NCBI GenBank assembly: GCA_049651845.1
Contig: JBASCW010000014.1
Coordinates: 1 to 60,950, forward strand
DNA: 60,950 nt
Reading direction: 5' to 3'
DNA from: RBG-16-66-20 sp049651845
GTDB lineage: Bacteria; Pseudomonadota; Gammaproteobacteria; Burkholderiales; SG8-39
In this document: positions 25,516-33,218 of the stretch, one piece after another
Position numbering within the stretch: position 1 is the stretch's first letter
How the letters are laid out: every line of letters starts with the position of its first letter
Made by a program: the position numbers and the translations under genes
The notes under the pieces: generated by a model
What the model was told of the DNA's origin: nothing
Database searches by the model: none
Seen by the model: the letters and a program-made list of their open reading frames with translations, nothing else

Positions 25516-26634
25516 ATGGAAGAAGCGCCGCTAGGGGGCTTGTCGCCGCAGGTTTTTTTGCGCCGGCACTGGCAGAAGCGCCCGCTGCTGGTGCGGCGCG
25601 CGCTGCCCGGATTCCGCGGCGCGATCGGCAAGTCCGCGCTGTTTGCGCTCGCGGCGCGCAACGATGTGGAATCCCGTCTGGTGCAACGCCGCGGCGGCAG
25701 ATGGGCGGTCACGCACGGCCCGCTCGATCGGTCCAGTCTGGAAAAAGCGCGAACGCGCGACTGGACGCTTCTCGTGAACGGCGTGAACGGTCACAGCAAG
25801 CATGCCGAGCAGCTGCTGCGGCGCTTCGCCTTCGTTCCGCAGGCGCGGCTGGACGACGTGATGGTGAGTTACGCCGCGCCCGGCGGCGGCGTCGGCCCGC
25901 ACGTCGATTCCTACGACGTGTTCCTGATCCAGGGCGCGGGCCGGCGCCTCTGGCGGCTCGCGCGGCCGCGGCCGGCAGGCCGCCCTTTCGCCCTCGTCCC
26001 CGGCGCGCCGCTCAAGCTGATCGCGGACTTCGCGCCCGAGGACGAATACCTGCTCGAGCCCGGAGACTTGCTCTACCTGCCGCCCGGATGGGGCCACGAC
26101 GGCGTCGCGCTCGACGCCTGCTTCACCTGCTCCGTGGGCTTTCGCGCGCCGCGCGGCGCCGAGCTCGCGGCGGCGTTTCTCGACTACCTGCACGAGCGCG
26201 GCCTGCCGGACGCGACCTACCGCGATCCCGGCCTGAGAGCCTCCAGGAATCCGGCAAGGATCGGCGGCCCGATGACCGCATTCGCCGGCGCCGTGCTGAA
26301 TCGGATTCGATGGAACCGGGCGGACGCGACCGAGCTGCTGGGGCGTTACCTCACCACGCCGAAGAGCAACGTCGTATTCAGGAAGCGCGCAAAGGCAGGC
26401 AGGCTGACGAGCCGGGTCGCCGTGCTCGATGCCAAGACCCAATTGCTTTACGCCGGGAAGCGCTTCTTCATCAACGGCGAGTCCTTCGTGCCGCGCGCGG
26501 GCCAGCGACGCGCGCTCGCGCGGCTTGCCGACCGGCGCCGCGCGCCCGGCCGCGTGCTTGCACGCGCCGGGCTCGAGCCCTTAGTCTCGGACTGGCAGCG
26601 CGCAGGCTACCTGCGGCTCGAATCCTCCTCGTGA
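25516..26634 (+). CDS. roxA: JmjC/cupin ribosomal protein hydroxylase, RoxA (YcfD)-like
   Basis: This 372-residue member of the 2-oxoglutarate/Fe(II) oxygenase family includes E. coli RoxA, which hydroxylates an arginine of ribosomal protein L16. The opening LSPQVFLRRHWQKRPLLVRRALP is diagnostic. The iron ligands are H129 and D131 in VGPHVDSYDVFLIQ and H194 in LPPGWGHDG. The C-terminal winged-helix part ends with SDWQRAGYLRLE. The ATG at 25516 was chosen because it follows the TATAAT box and matches the family start. Its TGA overlaps the next gene's GTG start. Confidence 0.92.
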   Translation: MEEAPLGGLSPQVFLRRHWQKRPLLVRRALPGFRGAIGKSALFALAARNDVESRLVQRRGGRWAVTHGPLDRSSLEKARTRDWTLLVNGVNGHSKHAEQLLRRFAFVPQARLDDVMVSYAAPGGGVGPHVDSYDVFLIQGAGRRLWRLARPRPAGRPFALVPGAPLKLIADFAPEDEYLLEPGDLLYLPPGWGHDGVALDACFTCSVGFRAPRGAELAAAFLDYLHERGLPDATYRDPGLRASRNPARIGGPMTAFAGAVLNRIRWNRADATELLGRYLTTPKSNVVFRKRAKAGRLTSRVAVLDAKTQLLYAGKRFFINGESFVPRAGQRRALARLADRRRAPGRVLARAGLEPLVSDWQRAGYLRLESSS

Positions 26635-27128
26635 GCGTCCAGGCCCCCAAACCCGAGTACCGGCCCTTCAGCGGCAACGCCGGTTTCCAGGCCGCCGTGG
26701 ACCAGCTGCTCGCGCAGCAGGGCCGCGAGCTGCGGATCTTCGAGCCCGACGGCAGTGCGCTCAATCTCAATTCGCGCGCGCGCATCGCGCTGCTGGAGGC
26801 TTTCCTGCGCGCGAGCCGCACGCACCGCATCCTGATGGTGGTGCACGATACCGAGTACCTGACGCGCGGCAGCCCGCGCATGATGGACTTCATCAAGCGC
26901 TTCAGCCACGCGATGCAGATCAACCGCACGCACGAGGAGATCCGCAGCCTGCAGGACGCCTTCATGGTGCTCGATGCCGCGCACTACGTGCGCCGGCCCA
27001 TGGCGAGCCGCATGCGCGGCGCGATCGGCCTGAACGACGACACCGAGGCGCTGGCGATGCGCTCGCGCTTCCTCGAGATCTGGTCGGCCTCGTTTCCCGG
27101 CGTTGCGGGCACCACGGTTGGCCTGTAG
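26631..27128 (+). CDS. conserved protein of unknown function downstream of roxA
   Basis: This 165-residue protein begins at a GTG overlapping the roxA stop (GTGA). It has no signal peptide or membrane segment. It alternates strands and helices (ELRIFEPDGSALNLNSRARIALLEAF, then RILMVVHDTEYLTRGSPRMMDFI and AFMVLDAAHYVRRP). Conserved-looking His and Asp residues in VVHDTEYL and LDAAHYV could form a site, and the layout loosely recalls phospholipase-D-like folds, but I see no HKD motif. Coupling to roxA suggests a shared physiological role. I do not assign a function. Confidence 0.75.
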   Translation: MSVQAPKPEYRPFSGNAGFQAAVDQLLAQQGRELRIFEPDGSALNLNSRARIALLEAFLRASRTHRILMVVHDTEYLTRGSPRMMDFIKRFSHAMQINRTHEEIRSLQDAFMVLDAAHYVRRPMASRMRGAIGLNDDTEALAMRSRFLEIWSASFPGVAGTTVGL

Positions 27129-27146
27129 AGCGCTCGCTGCTATAAT
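27118..27146 (+). promoter_or_regulatory. promoter of the small lipoprotein gene
   Basis: TTGGCC (27118-27123), 17 bases, then a perfect TATAAT (27141-27146). The predicted start near 27153 leaves a 65-base leader before the ATG at 27218. The -35 lies over the end of the upstream coding region. Confidence 0.65.
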
Positions 27147-27217
27147 TTGTGCACAGCCGCAATCTTGGCTGCCACAGTCAGAAAATCTCAGTAAAATCAA
27201 TCTCAAAGGAATTGACA

Positions 27218-27442
27218 ATGAACAAGCAACTGCTGATCGCGGTCGCGGCCGCCTTTGCGCTCGCCGCCTGCGGCAAACAGGAAGCGCCCAAACCCGCAGC
27301 GCCGGCCACGCCGCCGCCGGCCGAAGTGAAGAAGGACGAGCCGAAGAAGGAGGAAGCCAAGGCGCCCGAAGCGCCGAAGGCCGAAGAGAAGAAGGACGAA
27401 ATGAAGAAGGACGAAATGAAGAAGGACGAGCCGAAGAAGTAA
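27218..27442 (+). CDS. small Lys/Glu/Pro-rich lipoprotein
   Basis: This 74-residue precursor has AAGGA 7 bases before its ATG. Residues 1-18 form a lipoprotein signal with lipobox LAAC, so Cys18 should be acylated and the protein anchored to a membrane. The mature part has no folded domain: an Ala/Pro stretch, then KKDEPKKEE and a perfect five-residue repeat KKDEM. It has its own promoter and terminator, so it is a single-gene unit that could be well expressed. The role is unknown; small charged lipoproteins of this kind may be envelope spacers. Confidence 0.85.
   Translation: MNKQLLIAVAAAFALAACGKQEAPKPAAPATPPPAEVKKDEPKKEEAKAPEAPKAEEKKDEMKKDEMKKDEPKK
27389..27433 (+). repeat. three tandem 15-base units in the lipoprotein gene
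   Basis: The unit AAGAAGGACGAAATG occurs at 27389-27403 and 27404-27418, and as a variant at 27419-27433 (AAGAAGGACGAGCCG). Each encodes KKDEM or KKDEP. The exact DNA identity suggests slippage-prone expansion. Confidence 0.85.
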
Positions 27443-27460
27443 GGCTTTAGGGCAACAAGC

Positions 27461-27492
27461 AACGGCGGGTCCCGGAAGGGTCCGCCGTTTTC
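27461..27492 (+). terminator. rho-independent terminator after the lipoprotein gene
   Basis: A 12-bp stem (27461-27472 with 27478-27489, including two G-U pairs) and a 5-base loop are followed by TTTTC. The stem is GC-rich and opens with A residues, so it may also terminate the convergent bamC-mbl transcript. The stop codon of the latter is at 27491-27493. Confidence 0.7.
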
Positions 27493-28270
27493 ATTTGAGC
27501 TCCCGCCAGGCGAAGCCCTCCTCCTGCGTCGAGAGCCCGATCCAGTCCGGCGCGCAGGTCATCGCCCGCGCCAGCGCCTCGCGCGCCAGGTCCGGCCGGT
27601 TGTTGTGCTGCGACAGGTGCGCGGCGATCACGTGCTTCAGCCGCGAGCGCTCGAGCGCGCCGAGCAGCTGCTCCGACTGGCGGTTCGACAGGTGGCCGAA
27701 CGGCCCCGTGATGCGCTCCTTGAGCCACTTCGGGTAGTCGCCCGCCCAGATCATGTCGGCGTCATGGTTGCACTCGAGCACCAGCGCGTCGCAGCCCGAG
27801 AGCGTGGCCTCGACGTGCGCGGTCGAAGCGCCGATGTCGGTGAGCACCCCGAGGCGCGACGCGCCGTCGGACAGCACGAACTGCACCGGCTCGCGCGCGT
27901 CGTGCGGCACGGTATAGGGCAGCACTTCGATGTCGCCGACCGCGAAGGCGCTGCGGCCGTGGATGGTGCGCGTCGCTACCGTGCCCGGCGGCTTGCCGGC
28001 CTCGGCGAGCGCGGCCTGCGTGCCCCAGGTCAGCCACACCGGCAGCCGGTGCAGCGCGGCGAACGCGTAGGCCTGGCCGGCGTGGTCGTCGTGCTCGTGC
28101 GTCACGAGGATGCCCGCAAGATCCGCGGGCGCGAGGCCCAGCTTCGCGAGTCGCCGCTCGGTCTCGCGCGGCGCGAGGCCGCAGTCGAGCAGCAGGCGCG
28201 TTGCGCCGCTTTCGGCGACCAGGCAATTGCCCTTGGATCCGCTTCCGATGGAAGCAAATCTAAGGGTCAC
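27491..28270 (-). CDS. MBL-fold metallo-hydrolase (YycJ/WalJ-like)
   Basis: This 259-residue protein has the metallo-beta-lactamase fold, with opening RFASIGSGSKGNCLVAE and the zinc motif VTHEHDDHAG (HxHxDH at 58-63). Further metal ligands lie in VPHDA, LTDIG and the terminal AAHLSQHNN. The pattern LECNHD..LSNRQSEQLL matches the YycJ/exonuclease-like branch; nuclease activity is plausible but not shown. It starts at a GTG that overlaps the bamC stop (GTGA), and no upstream ATG fits. It is last in the dapA-bamC-mbl run. Confidence 0.93.
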   Translation of the reverse strand: MTLRFASIGSGSKGNCLVAESGATRLLLDCGLAPRETERRLAKLGLAPADLAGILVTHEHDDHAGQAYAFAALHRLPVWLTWGTQAALAEAGKPPGTVATRTIHGRSAFAVGDIEVLPYTVPHDAREPVQFVLSDGASRLGVLTDIGASTAHVEATLSGCDALVLECNHDADMIWAGDYPKWLKERITGPFGHLSNRQSEQLLGALERSRLKHVIAAHLSQHNNRPDLAREALARAMTCAPDWIGLSTQEEGFAWRELK

Positions 28271-29427
28271 TTCAACTGCTCGTGCAGCAGCGCGATGATG
28301 CGGCGCGTGGACTGGGTGTTGGCCTGAGCGCCTTCCTTGGTGAGAACCTGCACCACGCACTTGCCCGCGAACTGCCGGATGTGCACGCGGTACTGCTCCG
28401 CGCTGGCCAGGGGATCGTCGGACTTCCAGAAAGCCAGCTTGGCGAGGAGACCTTTCTCACTGTCCTTGCGTTTCATGTCCGAAGCGTCGGTGTCGGCGTA
28501 GCGCACGAAGTACTGGCCCTTCTGGCGGTCGCGGTCCTCGACCGTGAAGCCGACGCGGTCGAGCGCGAGGCCGACGCGCCGCCAGGTGCGATCGAAGGGC
28601 TCGAAGACTTCGAGCGTCTCGAAGCCGCCGATGCCCTGCTGGATGGCCGCGCGCGCCGGCGCCTGCGGGGCGGCGGCGACGAACTGCTTCGACTTCTCTT
28701 CCTGCGTGCCCAGGCGCACCATCAGGCGGCGCAGGAATTCGGCCTCGAGGTCCGGGTCGGCTGGACGCGGCTGCCAGATGGTCGAGCCGTCGGTCTGGTT
28801 GGAGCGCGCATTCCGGAGCACCTCCACCATGCCGCGGTGACTGACGTAGATCTCTGTGCCTTCGTCGGTGCGCTCGAGCCGCGTGCGGAACTTGTCGCGC
28901 TCCGCGGTGCTGTAGATCTGGTCGAGGATCTTGCCGAGGAAGCCGCGCAGCGCGTCCTGCGGCAGCTTGGCGCGGTTCTCCGCCCAGTCGGTCTCCATCA
29001 CGCCCGCCTCGGGCAGACTCAGCGCGATCAGGAAGCCGTTTTCCTGCCAGAAATCGCGCACCAGGGGCCAGATCTTCTCGGGCGTGTCGGCGATCACCAG
29101 CCAGCGCTGCGAGCCGGCGCGCTCGATGCGCATCTTCTCCACGGTCGGCAGCACGCCGGCCTGCACGGTGCCGGTCCGGCGCGCCTGCGCACGGTCGGCC
29201 TCGTAGCTCGAGGCAGTCGCCGAGCCCTTGCCGGTGTCGGGAACCACGTAGCGGTTGTCGCTCGCCGGCGTGGTGAGATCCGGCGGAATCTCGAGCGACG
29301 GCAGCTGTCCGGCCGACTTGTAGTCGATCTTCTTGCCCTGCAGGATGTCGCTGCTCATGGTGCAGGCCGACAACGCGGCCGCGGCGAGCGGAACCAGGCG
29401 CGCGGCGAGCGCCCGTGTGAGCGTCAT
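28267..29427 (-). CDS. bamC: outer-membrane assembly lipoprotein BamC
   Basis: This 386-residue component of the BAM complex inserts beta-barrel proteins into the outer membrane. The lipoprotein signal ends ALSAC near residue 22, followed by the unstructured BamD-binding segment with DYKSAG..LEIPPDLTTP. Two helix-grip domains follow (about 95-225 and 270-386). Its ATG overlaps the dapA stop (ATGA, 29424-29427). The dapA-bamC adjacency is conserved in Proteobacteria, which supports both the name and the start. Confidence 0.95.
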   Translation of the reverse strand: MTLTRALAARLVPLAAAALSACTMSSDILQGKKIDYKSAGQLPSLEIPPDLTTPASDNRYVVPDTGKGSATASSYEADRAQARRTGTVQAGVLPTVEKMRIERAGSQRWLVIADTPEKIWPLVRDFWQENGFLIALSLPEAGVMETDWAENRAKLPQDALRGFLGKILDQIYSTAERDKFRTRLERTDEGTEIYVSHRGMVEVLRNARSNQTDGSTIWQPRPADPDLEAEFLRRLMVRLGTQEEKSKQFVAAAPQAPARAAIQQGIGGFETLEVFEPFDRTWRRVGLALDRVGFTVEDRDRQKGQYFVRYADTDASDMKRKDSEKGLLAKLAFWKSDDPLASAEQYRVHIRQFAGKCVVQVLTKEGAQANTQSTRRIIALLHEQLK

Positions 29428-30329
29428 GCGCGCTTTTCCACCATGCGCAGCGGCAGCGCGATACCGGCCTCGGCCAGCGCTTCGCGCACGCTGTCGTGGC
29501 AGCGCTCCGAGAGCGGCACCAGCGGCAGCCGCAGGCCCGGCTCGATCAGGCCCATCTGCGCCATCGCCCATTTCACCGGCGACGGGTTGGTCTCGACGAA
29601 CAGCTTCTGGTGCAGGCCGATGAGGCGCAGGTTCAACTCGCGCGCCTTCTTGACGTCGCCCACCAGCGCGGCGGCGCACATCTCCGCCATCATGCGCGGC
29701 GCCACGTTGGCGGTCACCGAGATCACGCCATGGCCGCCCAGCAGGATCAGCGCCAGCGCGCCGGCGTCCTCGCCGGAGTAGATGGCGAAATTGCGCGGCG
29801 CGCGCTTGATCAGATCGGTGCCGCGCTCCATGTTGGAGGTCGCGTCCTTGATGCCGATGATGCCCGGCACCTGCGCGAGGCGCAGCACCGTATCGTTCTG
29901 CATGTCGGTCACGGTGCGCACCGGCACGTTGTAGAGGATCATCGGCAGCTCCACGGTTTCCGCGATCTTGCGGAAATGCCGGTAGAGGCCTTCCTGCGTG
30001 GGCTTGTTGTAATACGGCACCACCGACAGGCTTGCCGTCGCGCCAGCCCGCTTGGCGGACTCGGCGAGCTCAATGGCCTCCGCTGTCGAATTGCCGCCGG
30101 TGCCGGCGACGATCGGCAGGCGGCCGTTGGAGTGCCCGACGGCGACGCGGATCAGCTCCTTGTGCTCGTCGAAATCCACGGTCGGCGACTCGCCCGTGGT
30201 GCCCACGACGACGATGGCCGAGGTGCCCTCGGCAATGTGCCAGTCGATCAGGCTCTTGAAACGCGCGATGTCCAGACGCCCATCCTCCAGCATCGGGGTA
30301 ACGATCGCGACCAGACTGCCTGTAATCAT
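29424..30329 (-). CDS. dapA: 4-hydroxy-tetrahydrodipicolinate synthase
   Basis: DapA condenses pyruvate with aspartate semialdehyde in lysine and diaminopimelate synthesis. The Schiff-base lysine is K161 in IIGIKDAT. The catalytic tyrosine is Y133 in ILYNVPVRT, and the proton-relay threonines are T44/T45 in VVGTTGESPT. At 301 residues it is full length. GGAG lies upstream of the ATG. It leads the dapA-bamC-mbl operon, separated by 47 bases from the methyltransferase gene before it. Confidence 0.98.
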   Translation of the reverse strand: MITGSLVAIVTPMLEDGRLDIARFKSLIDWHIAEGTSAIVVVGTTGESPTVDFDEHKELIRVAVGHSNGRLPIVAGTGGNSTAEAIELAESAKRAGATASLSVVPYYNKPTQEGLYRHFRKIAETVELPMILYNVPVRTVTDMQNDTVLRLAQVPGIIGIKDATSNMERGTDLIKRAPRNFAIYSGEDAGALALILLGGHGVISVTANVAPRMMAEMCAAALVGDVKKARELNLRLIGLHQKLFVETNPSPVKWAMAQMGLIEPGLRLPLVPLSERCHDSVREALAEAGIALPLRMVEKRA

Positions 30330-30376
30330 CGGAAATCTCCGTTCGAAATTCGCTGCATTTCGCTTAATTCCTCATT

Positions 30377-30886
30377 TTATCCCTTGCCGGCCCGGATGGC
30401 ACAAAGTCTTTGAATCATTGCGGGTTTCGGCTCGGCAACCGGACCCTCCTCGAAGGCCTCCACGCGCAGCTCGCGAAACGCCTCGAGCAACTCGCCCGGC
30501 CGCAGCAGGAACGCTGGATTGGACGGGCGGCCGTGGCGTTCGTTCCCGAGCATGAAGGTCTCGTAGATCAGCACGCCGCCCTCGGCGAGGCTGTCCCGGA
30601 GCGTCGCCAGCAGGGGCCGATGCAGGTAATTGGTGACCACGATGCCCTCGAAGCGCTCGTCCGCGAGCGGCCAGGGACTGCCGTCCTCGAGATCGGCCCT
30701 TATGAAGCGGGCGCCCGGGATGTCCTGGGGCTCGCGGTCAATGGCGACCACGGCCAGGCCCCGTGCGAGGAAATATCGTGCATGCCGGCCGCGGCCGCAG
30801 GCGACGTCGAGCACGGTGCCGTGCCGGATCAGCGGCGCCCAGCGCTCGACCCAGGCCGACGGCGCTTCGCCGCCGTGCGCGCTCAC
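30377..30886 (-). CDS. small SAM-dependent methyltransferase, tellurite-resistance-like class
   Basis: This 169-residue class I methyltransferase has motif I VLDVACGRGRHA (25-36), the acidic end of strand 2 in VVAIDRE, and a late motif LLATLRDSLAEGGVLIYETF. The start is a GTG overlapping the stop of the permease gene (GTGA). A short N-terminus of about 20 residues is typical of this group, which includes TehB-like enzymes. The substrate is unknown. It is third in a coupled set with an exported methyltransferase and an amino acid permease. Confidence 0.85.
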   Translation of the reverse strand: MSAHGGEAPSAWVERWAPLIRHGTVLDVACGRGRHARYFLARGLAVVAIDREPQDIPGARFIRADLEDGSPWPLADERFEGIVVTNYLHRPLLATLRDSLAEGGVLIYETFMLGNERHGRPSNPAFLLRPGELLEAFRELRVEAFEEGPVAEPKPAMIQRLCAIRAGKG

Positions 30887-32217
30887 CTGCGGCGCGCGAG
30901 CCAGTACAGCGGGATGCCCGCGACCATGACCACCAGGCCCGCGAGCACCAAGTTGCCGAACTTCGGCCCATAGTGCGGGTTGAAGACGTAGGCGATCGCC
31001 TTCCACAGCATGAAGCCGCACATCGAACAGAAGATCAGGGGAATCACGGGATAGAACGGCGTCTTGAACTCGCTCTGCTTGCCATGGCGCGCGCGGAAGA
31101 TGAACAGCGTCATGCCCGTGAGCAGGAAAAACGTCCAGAACACGGGAGCGGTATACGCGACCATCGCGTCGAAGCCGTCCTTGGTCGCCAGGCTCGCGAC
31201 CACGATCAGCACCAGCGTGATCGCACCCTGGAGCACGAGCGCGTTGGCGGGCGTGCTGCCGCGCTCGCGCCAGTTGCCCAGGCGGGCGAACAGCGGGAAG
31301 TCGCGCCCCATGGCGAAATTGGTGCGCGCGCCGGTGAACACCGCGGCGTTGATGGTGGTCAGCGCCGAGACGCAGACGATGAGCGACAGCGCCACCGCGC
31401 CCGCGTCGCCCACGGCGAGCCGCATCACGTCCGCGCCCACGGCCTTCGAGGCCGCGATGCCGCTCTGCCCCAACGCGGCGAGGTAGCCCAGGTTGACGAT
31501 CAGGTAGAGCACCGTCACCGCGATAATGCCGCCCACCAGCACCTTCATCATGTTGCGCCGCGGCTCGCGCACCTCGCCCGACAGATAGGCGGCCTCGTTC
31601 CAGCCGCCGAAGGTGAACAGCACGAACATCATCGCGAACAGGAAGTCGCCGCCGCCGCTGCCCTGCGCGGGCGGCTTCGGGCTGCCGCCCGAGACGAAGC
31701 CGGCCACCGCGAGCACGAGCAGGCCGGCGATGAGCGCCGTCTCCATCACCTTCTGCAGCGTCTTGGACTGCAGCGTACCGGCGAGATTTAGCAGCGTCAT
31801 CGCGAGCACCGAGAGCCCGGCGTAGATCGCCGTGCTGTGCGTGCCGAGCCGAAAAATCTCGCTCGCGTACTCGCCGAACACGAACGCCACCGCCGCGATC
31901 GCGCCGGTCTGGATCACGGTCATGCGCGACCAGGCGAACAGGAAGGCCGTGCCGCGGCCCAGGCCTTCGCCGAGGAACGCGTACTCGCCGCCCGTCTCCG
32001 GGTGGCGCGCGGCGAGCTCGGCGTAGACCAGCGCGCCGCAGAGCGAGATGAAGCCGCCGAGCAGCCAGGCGAACAGGAACTCGGCGGTGCCCGAGGTGTT
32101 CCCGGCGACGATCGACGGCGCCTTGAAGATGCCGACGCCGATCACCATGCCGACGGTGAGGAACACCCCGTCGGCGACGGACAGCAGAGGCCGGGGTTGA
32201 CCTGCGTGCGCGCTCAT
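30883..32217 (-). CDS. APC-family amino acid permease
   Basis: This 444-residue membrane protein has about 12 hydrophobic segments. The APC signature in helix 1 is FLTVGMVIGVGIFKAPS (19-35), where the unwound GVGIF binds substrate. GGFISLCGALVYAELAARHPETGGEYAF follows, and FTFGGWNEAAYLSGEVREPRRNM corresponds to helix 6 and its loop. It resembles the LAT-like exchangers of the superfamily, but the substrate cannot be told. Its ATG overlaps the stop of the exported methyltransferase and its stop overlaps the second methyltransferase. Confidence 0.93.
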   Translation of the reverse strand: MSAHAGQPRPLLSVADGVFLTVGMVIGVGIFKAPSIVAGNTSGTAEFLFAWLLGGFISLCGALVYAELAARHPETGGEYAFLGEGLGRGTAFLFAWSRMTVIQTGAIAAVAFVFGEYASEIFRLGTHSTAIYAGLSVLAMTLLNLAGTLQSKTLQKVMETALIAGLLVLAVAGFVSGGSPKPPAQGSGGGDFLFAMMFVLFTFGGWNEAAYLSGEVREPRRNMMKVLVGGIIAVTVLYLIVNLGYLAALGQSGIAASKAVGADVMRLAVGDAGAVALSLIVCVSALTTINAAVFTGARTNFAMGRDFPLFARLGNWRERGSTPANALVLQGAITLVLIVVASLATKDGFDAMVAYTAPVFWTFFLLTGMTLFIFRARHGKQSEFKTPFYPVIPLIFCSMCGFMLWKAIAYVFNPHYGPKFGNLVLAGLVVMVAGIPLYWLARRR

Positions 32218-33080
32218 GGGCGTGCCGCCTTCCAGGGAATGCTGCGCGCCGTCTCGCCGTCCGAAATGCGCACGTCGCCCTCGATCGCGCCGCCGGTGAT
32301 CTTGCCGCGGAACAGCAGGTTGTAGGCCTTGCCGCCGACCAGGCCGGACACCGCCATGCGCAGATCCTCGCCGCGCAGGCGCGCGCGGCTCACCACCATC
32401 TGCGCGCCCGCGGTTTGACCTATGACACGCGCATCGACGTCGAGCTCCTGGAACTTCTGCGCCACGTCGAACTGCCAGCGGCCGCCGAGCCCGGGAATCT
32501 CGGCGATCCAGCGCCCGCGCGCGTCGGCCGGCACGACCCAGAGATAGACGCGCGAGCGGCCGGCTGGCCCGATGAGCTTCTCGGTGAGCACGAGCTCGAT
32601 CATCTCGTCGAACGGCCAGGGCCCGAGCTCGTAGTCGTGCGACACGATGCGCGCGCCGGGCCGCAGCTGGTCGATGAGGCGCGGCAGCAGCTTGCGGTTC
32701 ACTTCCGGCAGCAGGTACATGGTCACCACGCGGGCGCCGCGCAGGTCGGTCTCGAACAGGTCGCGCGTCTCGAAGCTGGCGAGCGCCTCCACGCCGGCGA
32801 GCCGCGCATTCTCCTGCGCAATGCGCACGAGATTCGGATCGATATCCACGCCGAGGCCCTGCGCGCCGTAGCGCTTGGCGGCCTCGATCACGATGCGCCC
32901 ATCGCCCGAGCCGAGATCCACGAGCCGTTCTCCCGCTTTGGGTTGCGCAAGGTACAGCATGCGCTCGACCACCGCTTCCGGCGTCGTCACGTACGGCACC
33001 GTGCCGTCGTCCCATGCCCAGGACTGCGCGCTCGCTGTGGCGGCAAGGCTGAAGAGAACGGAAAAAACGAACAACCTCAT
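32214..33080 (-). CDS. SAM-dependent methyltransferase with an N-terminal signal peptide
   Basis: This 288-residue protein begins with an apparent Sec signal (MRLFVFSVLFSLAATASA, cleavage before QS). A class I methyltransferase domain follows: VDLGSGDGRIVIEAAKRYG (54-72), then GLGVDIDPNLV, and a MYLLPEVNRKLLPRL loop. The motif resembles the FAM173/ATP-synthase-subunit lysine methyltransferase group. The C-terminal 110 residues form a separate beta-rich domain (about 180-288) without a match I know. Export of an S-adenosylmethionine enzyme is paradoxical, since the cofactor is cytoplasmic; the segment may instead be an uncleaved anchor. AAGGAG lies 11 bases upstream. Confidence 0.87.
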   Translation of the reverse strand: MRLFVFSVLFSLAATASAQSWAWDDGTVPYVTTPEAVVERMLYLAQPKAGERLVDLGSGDGRIVIEAAKRYGAQGLGVDIDPNLVRIAQENARLAGVEALASFETRDLFETDLRGARVVTMYLLPEVNRKLLPRLIDQLRPGARIVSHDYELGPWPFDEMIELVLTEKLIGPAGRSRVYLWVVPADARGRWIAEIPGLGGRWQFDVAQKFQELDVDARVIGQTAGAQMVVSRARLRGEDLRMAVSGLVGGKAYNLLFRGKITGGAIEGDVRISDGETARSIPWKAARP

Positions 33081-33085
33081 ACGAG

Positions 33086-33091
33086 TAAAAT
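33086..33091 (+). promoter_or_regulatory. -10 box for tRNA-Arg
   Basis: TAAAAT ends 9 bases before the tRNA, a suitable position for the tRNA promoter. No clear -35 is visible; the expected position falls in the divergent methyltransferase coding start. Confidence 0.4.
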
Positions 33092-33100
33092 CTCCTTCGG

Positions 33101-33176
33101 GCCCCGGTAGCTCAGTGGATAGAGCAGCCCCCTCCTAAGGGGCAGGTCGCACGTTCGATTCGTGTCTGGGGCGCCA
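33101..33176 (+). tRNA. tRNA-Arg (anticodon CCU)
   Basis: This 76-base cloverleaf has acceptor GCCCCGG/CTGGGGC, D-stem GCTC/GAGC, anticodon stem GCCCC/GGGGC with loop CTCCTAA (anticodon CCT, reading AGG), T-stem GCACG/CGTGT with loop TTCGATT, discriminator G and an encoded CCA (33174-33176). Only 20 bases separate it from the divergent methyltransferase ATG. Confidence 0.98.
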
Positions 33177-33218
33177 ATCACGCGCTCGATTCTATAGAAG
33201 GATTTCCCGGGATCAGCC

